A stretch of DNA of 64,000 nt from Haberlea rhodopensis (taxonomy: Eukaryota > Streptophyta > Magnoliopsida > Lamiales > Gesneriaceae): NCBI GenBank assembly GCA_907163345.1, contig CAJQUN010000433.1, positions 408,782-472,781 of the forward strand, read 5' to 3'. Shown here piece after piece: positions 45,875-57,659 of the stretch (within the stretch, counting starts at the first letter, position 1; every line of letters begins with the position of its first letter). The translations under genes and the position numbers were made by a program. Below the pieces are notes generated by a model. The model saw only the letters and a program-made list of their open reading frames with translations. It was not told the origin of the DNA and made no database searches.

Positions 45875-47808
45875 ATGGCGGCTGTGAGTTTGAGTTTCAA
45901 TCTGGTGGTGGCGTTCAATGGCATCTCCATTGGTTCGAGCTCATCCTCTACTTTTCTTAGAGGAGAATCTGGTTCATTTCAAGGCGTAGGGAAAAATTTC
46001 TCTGTTTCTTTTCCGATTCGATCGCCTCTGACGATTGAATCCGCACACAAGAAGGGAGCTGGAAGCACAAAGAACGGACGGGACTCACCCGGCCAGAGGC
46101 TCGGAGTCAAAATATTCGGCGACCAAGCGGCGAAACCTGGTTCCATCATCGTTCGCCAGCGTGGCACCAAGGTTTGAACCCTGACGCACACTCATAGGTC
46201 TTCGGTTGTGCTAACAAAAGGATAACATAGTCGCCACCACCAAATTCTCTGTTGCGGGTGTTTCGTGTGTTTCAATGTACTTGAATGAGTTACATGTGCT
46301 TGTAAACAAATTCGAAAATCATCTTAACAGCGCATGATATATTGATTTGACATGTGAAACGGTTCCATTATATGTTTGTTTTCATGGAAGATCTAGATGA
46401 TGTGCAAAAGGCTTTTTTGGCACATTGGGATGACGCCAAGCCAAATAAGACAAGTATCCAAAATGGCAGGATTTTGAGCGTTTTTCCGTTTTGGTAATGT
46501 TTTGGTTAGGCAATAAATCAGCTAGGGGAAGCTGGGATTCAATTCTAATTTGATTTTTCTTACGATAGTTATATGTTTTCTGTTTTTTGAAATATTTCTC
46601 GGTTTTGATTATTGTGAGTCCGTTCTATACGGCCATAGTTTGGCGTATGATGCAGTTTATCATTAACTAGAATTTATCATTTGTGTTTTATTATATTTTT
46701 TAGATTTTCCTTGTTATTCTGTGTGTATCAATGAGACTATGCGAGTGTTTTACTATATTTTCGAGATTTTCCTGGCTGTTCTTGGTGAATCAACAGGTTA
46801 ATAATTTTATTATATGCTTCCGCTACATCAATCTTCTGTGGTAGCAGGAATGGAATATGGCAACGGCCTGGTTTCCTTGCTTGATGCCACAACTGTTTAG
46901 GTTAATTTCATCTTATGAATGGAGCATGCGATGTCTCATGTTTGAAGAACAGATAGACTCGTGTTGAAGTACTTAAATCCATATTTAGATCTGAGCTTGC
47001 GATTGGATTCGTTTTTATTTTTTTCAGAAATGACATTGGTGCAAAAAATGGTGGGATATTTTTGTATGGAAGATTCCTGGTTCCAGTGGTAGTATCTGAA
47101 TGATCCGAGTTAGACAAAGAAATGGTTTTCTCGTATTGTCCTATCCAGTTACATTTAGGTGTCCATTCATCATTTTCAAGTGTGTAATATACCATCTCTT
47201 GTGCCACTTTCACGAGTAGTTTACCTCGATTGTAGTCGTGGAAGTTCTGCAAGATACTTGATTTAGCTGATACTATAACTGTAGCATTAACATTTCGTTG
47301 CAAATTTCTTAAACTTCCATCTGTAATGTCTTTATATAGCTTCCCTTGCTACATTATTTTTTTATGCTTTCCGCAGTAATTTTCTGGCATCTTAAAGATT
47401 GTAGTTGTTGAGTTAAATTTTCTTGACATTTGCAGTTTCATCCAGGAAAAAATGTTGGAATTGGAAAGGATCACACTATCTTCTCATTGATTGATGGGCT
47501 TGTCAAATTTGAAAAGTTTGGTCCTGATAAGAAAAAGGTTCATCTAAATCAACTTTAATATTGGATCATGTTCACTTTCTTCAGATGGAAGAGATTATGA
47601 TAGCTGTCTTTTTTTATGAAATCCACAGATCAGTGTTTATCCACGCATTGTTCAACCTGAAAACCCATTGAGTTACAGAGCACGGAAGAGGGAGTCTTTT
47701 AGGTTGCAACGTGAACGTCGAAGAGCGAGAAAGGAAGGTGTCGTGGTTGAGCCACAGCTGGTACTTGCTTCTGCTGCTGAATCCTCGGAAGACAGTCCTG
47801 CTTGTTAA
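45875..47808 (+). CDS. RPL27: Chloroplast ribosomal protein bL27c (three exons)
   Basis: Three exons joined in frame: 45,875-46,171, 47,436-47,537 and 47,629-47,808, giving 192 residues. All introns start GT and end AG, phase 0. Residues 1 to about 56 are Ser-rich and poor in acids, as in a plastid transit peptide. The mature part begins AHKKGAGSTKNGRDSPGQRL and carries GSIIVRQRGTK, HPGKNVGIGKDHTIFSLIDG and a basic C-terminal tail (YRARKRESF), diagnostic of bL27. L27 sits near the peptidyl-transferase centre of the 50S subunit. Length is close to other plant RPL27 precursors. The ATG at 45,875 is the only Met that gives a normal transit peptide; an upstream TTG is not a credible start. AATAAA at 48,091-48,096 may be its poly(A) signal. 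It appears intact despite a viral remnant about 280 bp upstream. Confidence 0.95.
46172..47435 (+). other. Intron 1 of RPL27
   Basis: 1,264 bp, begins GTTTGA and ends TTTGCAG. T-rich, no element or RNA gene recognised; open frames inside it are not supported. Confidence 0.85.
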
Positions 47809-48395
47809 CCTGCTGAAAATTGGCAACTTCTCTGCGTTTAACGACAATTGAAATTATGAGCAGAACTTGTCATTAACGCTTGGATTACAACTTCTTTTGC
47901 AGCTGTTTGATTACTTTTCTAATATTTTTTTAAGAAATGAATGTTTAACAAGTTGGAACAATTTAAACTTCTTCGTGATTTTTAAAGATGGAAATTTAAT
48001 TATAAAATATATGTAGTTCCTTCCTTTCTTAGCTAAATTATATAGTTTTGCAACTGCTAGAAGTCTTGTGAAATGTACATTTGAAACATAAATAAAGTGC
48101 AAGGTCTGAGCTTATGAACCCAGCGGCACAAATAGGTTTTGATTATCGAGATCGAATAAAAATCAAGGTATAAACTGCGCAATTGTAAGATGATTCTGAA
48201 TTATATGGCATTTTATACATCGCAAGATCGTCAAACAGAATTACATCGCAAGATCGCCTAACTTCTGTTTGGTAAATCACATTATGTACCACAGAGGCAT
48301 CAAAGAATTTCACGCACCAAGATAATAAATCTTTCGAGACTAAGAGGTTCCTAGTCTCATTTTGTTTGAGCAGGTGCACGGCCAGGTTGTCTTCT
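47809..48395. other. Intergenic region between convergent RPL27 and zinc-finger pseudogene
   Basis: About 590 bp holding the RPL27 3' flank with AATAAA at 48,091. No gene seen. Confidence 0.6.
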
Positions 48396-49443
48396 CTATT
48401 TTTTAGTGGCACCAGGAGCGAAAGCAAAACCTCGAGTGTGGCGGCGGTCAAAACTGATGGATGAAGGAGATTCAGAAGTGCTTAATCTTGAGACTGCTGA
48501 AACAAGAGTGTCCATGCTATCTTCCTCCACTTGCATATTTGCCGCTGAGGAAGCGTCCACTGATCCTTTCTTGTGAAGGAATTTCCGCCTGTGTTTCTTT
48601 GATGGGTTGGCTTTCTTAAACTCAAATGAAGCGGGTTTATGCTTGTCTATCAGATGATGCTGCCGGCTCTTAGTGTTCATCAACTTTGCACCGCAGCCTT
48701 CAACACGGCATTCGTACTATTCGCATGAATATATAAGATTTCTCAAGATACATTTTAATATGACATGCCGATTCGAAACAAAGTGGATCCCAAAAGTGAT
48801 TGGGAAGAAGAGAGAATTGGAAAGCATCATATGGTCCTGCCATACACCAATATATATGAATATGTATATATATGTATGTATAGGTCTATATGTGTCTTGG
48901 AGTTTGCAGGATAGAATAACCTGAGAGAACTTAGGTGGCGCAAATTACCATGGCAATCCACTTGTAACTTTGGCCTGCAAGAAAGAATCATGAGCTATAG
49001 ATACATGTATGCTGAGTAGACGTGATGTTGGGAACACTTTTGAACAGACTGAACAAGATGCCTGGTCACGAGCATTATTCAAATTCCTCCAATGATTTAC
49101 GATGAGCGCCACAACCAACAATCGGGCAGAACACTTTACTGATTTAAAAAGTTTCGAAGAAAAGTTTGACAGCAATTCGCACGGGTCTGTCTTGGGTGCA
49201 CCCGGTGTTTGGTGCACCCAAGACACATACATGTGTATCTATATGTATGTATAGATACACATGTGTCTTGGGTGCACCAAACACCGGGTGCACCCAAGAC
49301 AAACCCAATTCGCACAGGTATTAAATAACTTTCAAAGAAGCAGAAAATGGAATGTCAGCTATTTATTACAACCGTACCTGTTCCCCCCCATCTTCCAGAA
49401 TTCGAATCTGCCGCTTTTCCACATCCATTAAATCCGTTGCAGC
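48396..49443 (-). pseudogene. C2H2 zinc-finger (ZNF511-like) gene, damaged
   Basis: Three recognisable minus-strand exons: 49,378-49,443, 48,949-49,138 and 48,396-48,716. They encode parts of a protein like animal ZNF511 and its plant homologues: ASCSVCSKVFPTSRLLSIHV (finger 2), then YECRVEGCGAKLMNTKSRQH (finger 3) and a Lys-rich tail ending GATKK. Three faults are seen. In exon 2, finger 1 begins CPIVGCGA but runs into stops, and a frameshift joins it to NNARDQASC with loss of both His positions. At the exon 2/3 junction the reading phase is off by one base (CCATG before GT, where ...P-M would need one more base). No first exon is found upstream. A MITE sits in the intron between the first two exons. 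Sequencing error could explain one fault but not all. Confidence 0.7.
49183..49305. mobile_element. Foldback MITE (123 bp), MULE-type
   Basis: Almost entirely one inverted repeat: GGGT(C)TGTCTTGGGTGCACC at one end and its complement at the other, with ATGTGTATCTATA arms at the centre. CAATTCGCAC flanks both ends (49,173-49,182 and 49,306-49,315), a 10-bp target duplication. A 9-10 bp duplication points to the Mutator superfamily. It lies in an intron of the ZNF511-like pseudogene. Confidence 0.88.
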
Positions 49444-50170
49444 CTATAGAAGAAATAATTTCAACTTTATTTAATTTGTTCTGACGAATTGTGGGCAAAA
49501 CACATAAATAGAACATTCTCTCCATAAGATGGTACACTAGATCATGAAGTTCCAGCCAATTCTTAAAGTACAAACTATTTAGCTCCCATAAAAATAAGGA
49601 TGCACATCTAACAAGTTGTCAAGAACAATTAAAGATAATGCTTCACGTCTCATGAATACATTCAAATGTCAAACCGGCAAAAGGTCATGGTAAATAGTCA
49701 ATTCTAAATGACAATATAGAGTCTATCTGAACTTTTAGAAACAAAAAGAAGACTTATTCCTGTTTGTATTTTATGATTTTTAGGGGGTGGGGGTGGTGGG
49801 GGGGTGGGGGAGGGGGTGGGGGGGGGGGGGCATAACATAAAGTTGTTTTGATCGAATCGAGTGTAGAGTTAAAATATGTATATTCCAAATGATGGAGCTA
49901 AGATTTCTAAGGCGGTGTTGTGAAATCATATTTTTGTTAATATATAACAATAAAAGTTTATAAGCGCTCTCTCGATTGCCAGATTATTCCAATTGATTCG
50001 AGAAAAAAAACTAGGAATGAGCATATATTCTTATAAGACCCCGCTATTGATTAATCCAGATTAATGATGATAATGCAAAATCGAGATAATTAAAAGTATA
50101 GACCGTGAATTAAAGTTCCAGACCACAACACATTAATATAAGTAAATATGTGAATGCATACACATAATTA
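49444..50170. other. Spacer with G-rich tract
   Basis: No gene recognised. Holds the tract at 49,783-49,830. The missing first exon of the zinc-finger gene might lie here but is not identifiable. Confidence 0.5.
49783..49830 (+). repeat. Poly-G tract with G-quadruplex potential
   Basis: 48 bases that are all G except for a few T and one A, ending in a run of 13 G. Many ways to place four runs of three or more G. Confidence 0.95.
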
Positions 50171-50865
50171 GGCAAATTTAAATAAATAATACAAAAAAAT
50201 AAAAAATTAAAAAATAAGAATAAAAAAACGATTCTATACCAGGAGAGAGAAAATTGATCGCGTTTCTCTCTCCTATTAAAATAATAGGAGAGTCTCTCTG
50301 CTATTAAAATAGCAGGAGAGACTCTCTCTCCTATTATTTTAATATGAGATAGATTCTCCTATTATTCCTCTCTCCTCTATCCTACTATTTCTCACTCATA
50401 TTTCTATTTTATCTCTCCTGATTATGTTTCTTATCCTCCAATTCATTTCTCTCTCCTCAATCTTTTAACATTTCACTCTCATCCACTTTAAAGTTTCATT
50501 GAGATAGGGTTAATGTTCAGATATGTGACATAAAAATGTGGGAGACAAATGTTAAAAAGATTTAAAATATTTTAGGAGAATCTCTCTCATATTAAAATAA
50601 TAGGAGATAGAAACGCGACCCAGGATCACGTTTCTTTCTCCTGCTACTTTAATAGGAGAGACTCTCATATTATTTTAATAAGAGAGAGAAAACGAGATCA
50701 TGTATCACGTTTCTCTCTCCTATTAAAATAATAGGAGAGAGGAAACGCGATCGAGGAATCCGTTTTCTCTCTCCTGGTATAGAATCGCGATCCACTCTAG
50801 AAACGTAAATAATTTTTCTATTATCTTATTTTTTAAATTTTTTTTATTATTTATTTAAATTTGCC
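50171..50865. mobile_element. Foldback MITE (695 bp), MULE-type
   Basis: Long terminal inverted repeats start GGCAAATTTAAATAAATAAT and end with its complement. The repeat continues imperfectly to GATTCTATACCAGGAGAGAG. CACATAATTA flanks both ends (50,161-50,170 and 50,866-50,875), a 9-10 bp target duplication as for Mutator elements. The interior is built of CTCTCTCC and TATTAAAATAATA hairpins. No coding capacity. Confidence 0.9.
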
Positions 50866-51575
50866 CACATAATTATACCATCTTTAACATTGTAGTAGGA
50901 TTAATGCACTAAAAATCCTACAACACCACATTGGACACTTGGGCCACAAGATACGTGGCTTAATGCTTGGCACTTGGACATCACCTGGTTGACACTTGGA
51001 CTAAACCACTCACTCTCTCTCCTAGCAACTCACAACCACTTCCATTTATTTATAGACAAGTTTTCATTTTTCTTTCTTATTCCACTCTTCCTCAATTCCT
51101 CTTCTCCATTTTCGAAAATCAGCCCTAATTCTTGTCTCAAATCTCCAAAAAACTTGATCAAAAGCCACAAGCAAAAGGAGATTTGAGGAGTAGCAAGCCT
51201 AGCATTCAAGAAGTGTGGTAGTTGATGCAGAATTTTTGAGTAGCAGCTGCATTCATGGAGCCTTGGCTGATTTGGGGGTTGAATGGTGCTCAAACCTTCA
51301 AGATAAGTGAATGTATACCATAATCAGAATTATGAGTTTGGGTCGAATTTTAGTGCCTTGAAATGAGAAGTTTAGTGTAAAAGTTGCTGTCAAAAGTGTG
51401 CAGCAGATTTCAGCATGCATGTGTATGGTGTTTCGACATTTGAGCTTATTTATGTTTCGAATTTTGTGGGGTCCTCATTACTTAATCTGTTATATGTTAC
51501 ATCATATACATATGTGAGTAGCATTAAGTAATTCCAATACACTGATTAAGAATATTACTATGTCAGTTATTACAA
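50866..51575 (+). other. Possible LTR fragment or intergenic DNA
   Basis: From 50,891 the sequence opens TGTAGTAGGATT with a hairpin (GTAGGATT/AATCCTAC, 50,895-50,921). It then has a pyrimidine-rich leader-like stretch (50,980-51,110) like those in gypsy LTRs here. No partner copy or clear end is seen. The small frame at 50,974-51,186 has no recognisable domain. Confidence 0.35.
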
Positions 51576-51984
51576 CGTTTACAAAACCCCGGCATAATTT
51601 ACATCATATGTACATAAGAACAATCTAAAGAAGTTCAACTCCTAAGCAGTGGTTCAGTTCGCAGCAGAAATTGACTCACAATCCCGTCCTCCCACGTCTA
51701 TGAGTCCCTACAGAATAATCACACAACATGAGTATTGATAATCAACCATCTCAGTTATATATCAATAAAAAACATAATACGATAAATCCCTATCGTAAAA
51801 TATCAATTGTGATTGTTCTGTATCATGCATCATAAAATGCAAATATGTCATGACATGTCTCATCCATCATCCTGCTATAACGGAACATATATGATATGTC
51901 TATCTCAGCTCCATATGTCAGTGGAACCTCCTCACATCTTCATATAGCAACACATATCATATTTTCGTTCTCACACATTATAAC
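51576..51984 (-). mobile_element. Gypsy C LTR, distal fragment
   Basis: Lies between the truncated LTR of the Athila-like element and unrelated DNA. Character and position suggest it is the far part of the gypsy C 3' LTR that starts at 62,480. No second copy is available to confirm this. Confidence 0.45.
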
Positions 51985-54900
51985 AGTATGGAGGAACGGA
52001 GGCTATCCCTAGGTTACAAAGTATTATTTTGGTTGTTATTTTCGTGTATATATATCAAGGAATAAGAATCAAGGACTTCCCTCTTAGACCCAAACTCTAT
52101 AAGGAATTTATTTTTCAGAAAATTCCTTCGGCCGATCGATCGAGACTGACTGCTCGATCGATCGCCAATGTTCTGCCATCACCGATCGATCGAGAGTTGG
52201 GTCTCGATCGATCGAGATTATTTTATTTTATTTTTATTTTTCTTTTGATTTTTTCTTCATTTCCTGGCTTTGACGCGTTCGCTCGATTTGGTCCTTTTTC
52301 ATCATTTTTGGCTCATTTCCTCTACTTTTATGCATTTCAACATTGATTCCTGAAATATAGAAATATATACCATAAACCGTAAAATAATCCAAGAATCAAC
52401 ACGAAAACATATACATATCATAGCATAAATACACGTAATATTCAACCCTATCAACTCCCCCAAACTTATCACTTAATCGTCCTCGATTAAGCATTAAAAT
52501 CATAAGGTAGAGTTCATTCTTGATAATTGAAACAATTATTTCATGACTTGCTTATTCTCAGAAATCTCATGCACATATACAAAAGTTGACAAGACATGTT
52601 TTCTCCTAAGTCAAGCAACACTTCTCAAAATCGGAACGTGTGTGTGTTATAGTCAATCTCAAGTTTCATGCACATATTCAAGATCAAATCATGTTAATCA
52701 ACTTAAAGTCGAGATTATCATCAACCATCACATAGGCCTATTTTCAAACAACTTCTCCACTAATGATAGTTACTCCATAGACTTGGATCAAAAGGACTTT
52801 TTAAGCTTGTAATGTAAGGCCTTTGGTGTTGGTTTCAAAGAAAAGATATGGTAACACAAAGAAGAGAGTATAATCATGGAAAGTCAAATTTTTAGCACAA
52901 GTTTGAGCTTCTCTTCTTTTTCTTTTATAGCCTTGACCACTTTGGGTCTTATTTATTCAATTTTTTTTCTCAAGGCTTTTTCTATCTTTTTTTCTTTTCT
53001 CATTCATCAATTTTTTTAACAATAAGCTCATCAAAGTTTAACAATTCAAGTGCATCTAATGAGAATCATTATACTCCCTTAGGGTCAAGATAAAAATCTT
53101 CCATTTAGGCTCAAGTAGGTGGGTATAATGAGTTTGCCAAATAATGTTGAATGGGGTCTAATTATATGCAATGCATATACCATTCTTTTTCAATAAAGCT
53201 CAAGTGGGACACTAGGGATTGATATAAATCATGGTAAGCTTGAAAGGATCAAACGTGTCAAAGATCGTCTAGATCATTTCCAAGTCAAGTTTGTAACTAT
53301 AAAATTTCGCCTCAAAGTGTCATCATCAAATAAGTTCTAGGATAACTCTAAGATGCTCAAGACAAATCATTAAGTTCACAACAATTATCACTATTTAACA
53401 TGCAATCCACAAGATCATGATGCTCAATATATTCCTCATTCTTGACATGCTAACTCAAATTAGGATATTCACGTACAAGTCTAATAATCATCAACAATCA
53501 AGTTCATATGCATAGTGAGATCAAAATCCTCATTGAATAGTCACTACTATAATTCATTCTTTTTCTCAAGTTTGAACTCATAAAAAAAAAAATTTAGCTC
53601 ATAATAATCGGACGATTCAAGTGTCATTTAAGCATACAACATGTGGTTAAAACAAGTAAAACATGCAAGCCACTCCCCTAAACTTAAATCAAACATTGAC
53701 CTCAATGTTCAAATGAATCAAAAGGGAAAAAATAAACTCCCCTGATCAAGACGCTTGCATGAGGGTTGATGAAGATTTGCTTTTGAAAATTCCACTGTTG
53801 TAAGGGTTCATTGCTCCAACTGAGTACCTAACAAGAGAAGAATGCAAATGGTAAAATATTCGACTCGAGAGATAAACAAACTAAAATGCAAAAACTGAAA
53901 AATAAAACAAAACTAAATAACAAAAGGATACGCTTGGGTTGCCTCCCAAGAAGCGCTGATTTCTAGTCGTCGTCTTGACCATCAGAAGCAACCATCAAAG
54001 AGCCATGCCGCCCATAGTAAGTATCGTATGATACCACTAATGGGTATTCATTTAGTATGCCCTCAAGATTGGCAAGATTGTAATAGTGTAAGCTCGTCGC
54101 TCCAACAACATTCGTCCTAAAATGGTAAGCATGGGAGAATGATTCTTGACTTGGATTTTTATCTTGGAGGATATAGTGTGGTGAAGTTGGCATCGACGGA
54201 AAATACGGATCCACATATGGCATAGAACATGGCTCCATCGATGGGCTCAAATTGGAATCTTCGAGAGTCTCTTCCTCCTCCAACAATCACACTCGACTCA
54301 TCTTCACATGGGAACTCATCGGATGACATCTCTGAAGTAGTCTCAATCTCTTGAAGAGGCTCAAGTTCCCTTGACTCTTCCACACTAGTAGGATCACTCC
54401 CCCAAACTTGGTTGGTTGAGTGATCATCATCATATAACCAAACTTGATTCGTCGCCTCTTGATTTGTAGCCCTCATCTCTTCCTCTTGGAAGCTAGTTGA
54501 AATTGTTTCCATGAGGACCGCCATTTGCTGCTCCAGGTGACGCATAGAGTTGGTTTGGCACTCCAAACTGTTCTCAGTTGATGACATGAATCTTACAAAG
54601 GTATCCTCTAACTGAGTCGTGACATCTGCGGAACTATCTCTCCTATCTTTACGATGTATTGTGGCGTATCAATAGGGTAGTGAGGCTCCGGTGGGTATTG
54701 GTGACTCCAACCTTGTATTGAAGGATCACAATGCCAGTGATGACCGAAGTCCGCCATATCATTGAACAGGTGCACCACACTGTCCTCATCTCTATCAACC
54801 AGGGGACTCCCAGTCACCAGTGCTCCGCTCAATACCCATTCTCGTGTCTGTGCATCCAACCCTTTGAAGAAATATTGTAGGAGAGTATAGCTCGAAAAGT

Positions 54901-56494
54901 TGTGATACCGGAATGTGTTGGCCAATTCATTGAATCTCTCCCAAACAGCGTAGAACGGCTCGGAACGTTGTTGGGCAAACCTTGTGAAGGCTTGTTGATG
55001 TGGCATCTCCAAGTACCTCACAAGACAAACAAAAAAAAAAACAAAATAAATATATATAATTTTTTTTCTCGAAATATATAAACAAAAATGGTTAAATTAC
55101 AATCAAAGAACCTAGTATGATATTACTAAAGTTAGTCCCCGGCAAAGGCGCCAAAAACTTGATCGCTTTTATTTTAAACAATTAATTCCAATCTAGCGAT
55201 TTTAGACCGCAAGTGCACGGTGTCAAGTTTTAGTATAGATAGGAAGAATACGGATTGTCGAACCCACAGGGACTAACAAGCAAGTACCAAATAAGATTTC
55301 TTTTAACTATATTTAACCTGCAATAATTAATTAATAATTAAACTAAATTAAACTACTATAATCCAACCAAAATAATCGACGATCTTGAGAAAAGTCCACA
55401 AGAAAGAATTATCAAGACTATGATTCACCTAACCCAACTCTTACAATTCTTTCCTCCATACATCTCTAAGGTGACGGGTTTTCCGAATTTATTCAATATA
55501 CTCTCTCGAGCTATATTAAATCTAACATCAAATTGCAACTAGTAACTCTCGTTCACTTAATTAATAATTTAATATTGAATGCGCTTTATGAAAACCACCA
55601 ATTTTAGATTAAACAACCCAAAGCTATCACTCGTATGTGATTTTATCTCTCGATCTCAATCTCGAACACACGACATGAATTATTTTATCGTATATAATTT
55701 CATCTCTCGATCTCAATTATAATAAATATCATTCAAAGGTGATCAATCCTTCAAAAGCATTAAGAACAATAACACATGCACATAGAGGATATATGAATTC
55801 AATCTCAAAATCAATAGGAAAAACTATGTTATTGATATTTCTCAATAATAAAAAACACAATAAATCCAACTATTCATGTAAAACAATAATAGAAAAGTAA
55901 AAGAAAACTCTCAAGTCGACTTCTTCGTTGATTCTCGATCCTTCCTCGCTTCTTTCTCGATCGTGCACCTCGATTCTCTTGTTGGCTTGTTCCAATTTCT
56001 AGGATGAAGTGGTGATGGTGGATGAAGGTGATATGGAGTATGGAGGAACAGAGGCTATCCCTAGGTTACAAAGTCTTATTTTGGTTGTTATTTTCGTGTA
56101 TATATATATCAAGGAATAAGAATCAAGGACTTCCCTCTTGGACCCAAACTCTATAAGGAATTTATTTTTCAGAAAATTCCTTAGGCCGATCGATCGAGAC
56201 TGACTGCTCGATCGATCGCCAATGTTCTGCCATCACCGATCGATCGAGAGTTGGGTCTCGATCGATCGAGATGATTTTATTTTATTTTTATTTTCTTTTG
56301 AATTTTTCTTCATTTCCCGGCTTTGACGCGTTCGCTCGATTTGGTCCTTTTTCATCATTTTTGGCTCATTTCATCTACTTTTATGCATTTCAACATTGAT
56401 TCCTGAAATATAAAAATATATACCATAAACCGTAAAATAATCCAAGAATCAACACGAAAACATATACATATACACGTAATATTCAACCCTATCA
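51985..56494 (-). mobile_element. Athila-like gypsy element D, gag-only
   Basis: Minus-strand element. 5' LTR 55,160-56,494 (starts TGATAGGGTTGAATATTACG, ends GCGATCA). PBS TGGCGCCTTTGCCGGGG (55,137-55,153), a type typical of Athila/Tat. A polypurine tract (AAGTTTGGGGGAGT) precedes the 3' LTR. The 3' LTR (51,985-52,453) keeps only its first 469 bp of about 1,335. The internal 2.7 kb has part of gag only. Both LTRs carry four CGATCGATCG palindromes (near 52,133-52,225 and 56,186-56,270). Confidence 0.85.
53963..55021 (-). pseudogene. Partial gag of element D
   Basis: 54,608-55,021 encodes a retrotransposon gag core of the Athila/Tat type (EPFYAVWERFNELANTF, then LLQYFFKGLDAQTREWV). Later frames (54,159-54,587; 53,963-54,286) are acidic, low-complexity and out of register. 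The gag N-terminus is missing: leader sequence joins directly upstream of 55,021. No protease, RT or integrase. It cannot transpose alone. Confidence 0.8.
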
Positions 56495-56727
56495 ATATAC
56501 ATAACTCTTACCCACTAGAATTCACTTCTAGTTCACAAACTTTGTGATTCCAAGCTTAAGTACAAGACAAGAATGCAAAAGCAAGCAAGGGGTTGGATAG
56601 GAGCTTGTGTAGAGATTACTAGGTGCTATGTGGTGTTCTATGAGTTTGAAATCTGATTTTTGTCTTCAAATACTTCCTCCAACATGCCTTCAACATGAAA
56701 CTCAAATGCATAAAACATGCAACTCAC
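56495..56727 (-). repeat. Direct repeat of about 235 bp, left copy (gypsy C LTR)
   Basis: Matches 61,938-62,171 with few differences. The two copies flank the copia-type block at 56,728-61,915. Far too long for a target duplication. Confidence 0.88.
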
Positions 56728-57608
56728 AGTTGAAGCAGACACGATCATTCTCATCTAATCTATGTTTGAAGTTCTGCTTCTTTGGATAAGATCGATAGGT
56801 CTTTTGATTCTTTTTCATAAATTTTCCAAATTTTTTGACAAACAGCACCATTGCATCCTTGCATATTTGTTCGGGAGTCATCTCTGTTATGGTAGACAGG
56901 GTTTCTGATGCAGTAAGAGCTTTGGTTGGTTGACTGGTGCTGTGTTCATCTTCAATCTGAATGCCTAATTCAAAACTCGTATGCTTTTAAGTCAGCAAAT
57001 AGATCATGTAGATCTATCTTGTTTAAGTGTTTGGATTCTCTCATGGCAATTGTTTTTACATCCCATTCTCTTGGGAGACCTCTCATGACCTTTATGGTGA
57101 CTTCTCTGTTGGATAGATCCTTACCAAGGCTATTAAGTTCATTGATGATTCCAGTTACTCTTTCATCATACTCACTGAGAGTTTCTCCGGACAACATTTT
57201 GATGTTTTCGAACTTCTGTAGGGCGACAGTGAGCTTGTATTCCTTGGTTTGGTCATTTCCTACGCACAACTGAGCAATCTTTTCCCAGATGTCTTTAGCA
57301 GTGGGACACATCTGGATTTTGTTGAACATGTTTTTGTCCAATGTTTTGAACAATATGTCTTTGGCCATATTGTCCAGATTTGCTTTTTTCTTTTCCTCAT
57401 TTGTCCATGAAGCTCTGTCCTTCTCGACCATCTGAGGTTCACCACCAGTAATGGCAGCTGTTGTATTGATCTTCATGATCTTCATTGGTCCATCAGGGAT
57501 GACGAACCACATGTCATCGTCTTGGGCACTCAGATGTGCTTGCATACGAATTCTCTAGTCATCGTATTCATCTTTCTTGAACATGAGAATCTCGCTGAAT
57601 GAGGCCAT
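56728..57608 (-). pseudogene. Copia gag (UBN2 type) of element E
   Basis: Minus strand, ATG at 57,608 (MASFSEILMFKKDEYDD), then an in-frame TAG where Trp is expected, then a long open stretch to 56,970. It has WEKIAQLCVGNDQ, YKLTVALQKFENIKM, GLPREWDVKTIAMRES and KIDLHDLFADLKAYEF, typical of the UBN2/DUF4219 gag of copia elements. Past another break it reaches a zinc knuckle start (DRVCFNC) and is cut off there at about 56,728 by the gypsy C LTR. Everything downstream, including pol and the 3' LTR, is missing. A PBS at about 57,643-57,654 (TGGTATCAGAGC, minus strand) precedes gag. Confidence 0.85.
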
Positions 57609-57659
57609 CAGTTTTTAGTAATTCTCAAGATTGAAAAGACCTTGCTCTGATACCACTTG

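Noticed and set aside
50974..51186. 70-residue open frame
   Set aside because: Phe/Ser/Pro-rich, no motif, in a pyrimidine-rich leader-like stretch of a possible LTR.
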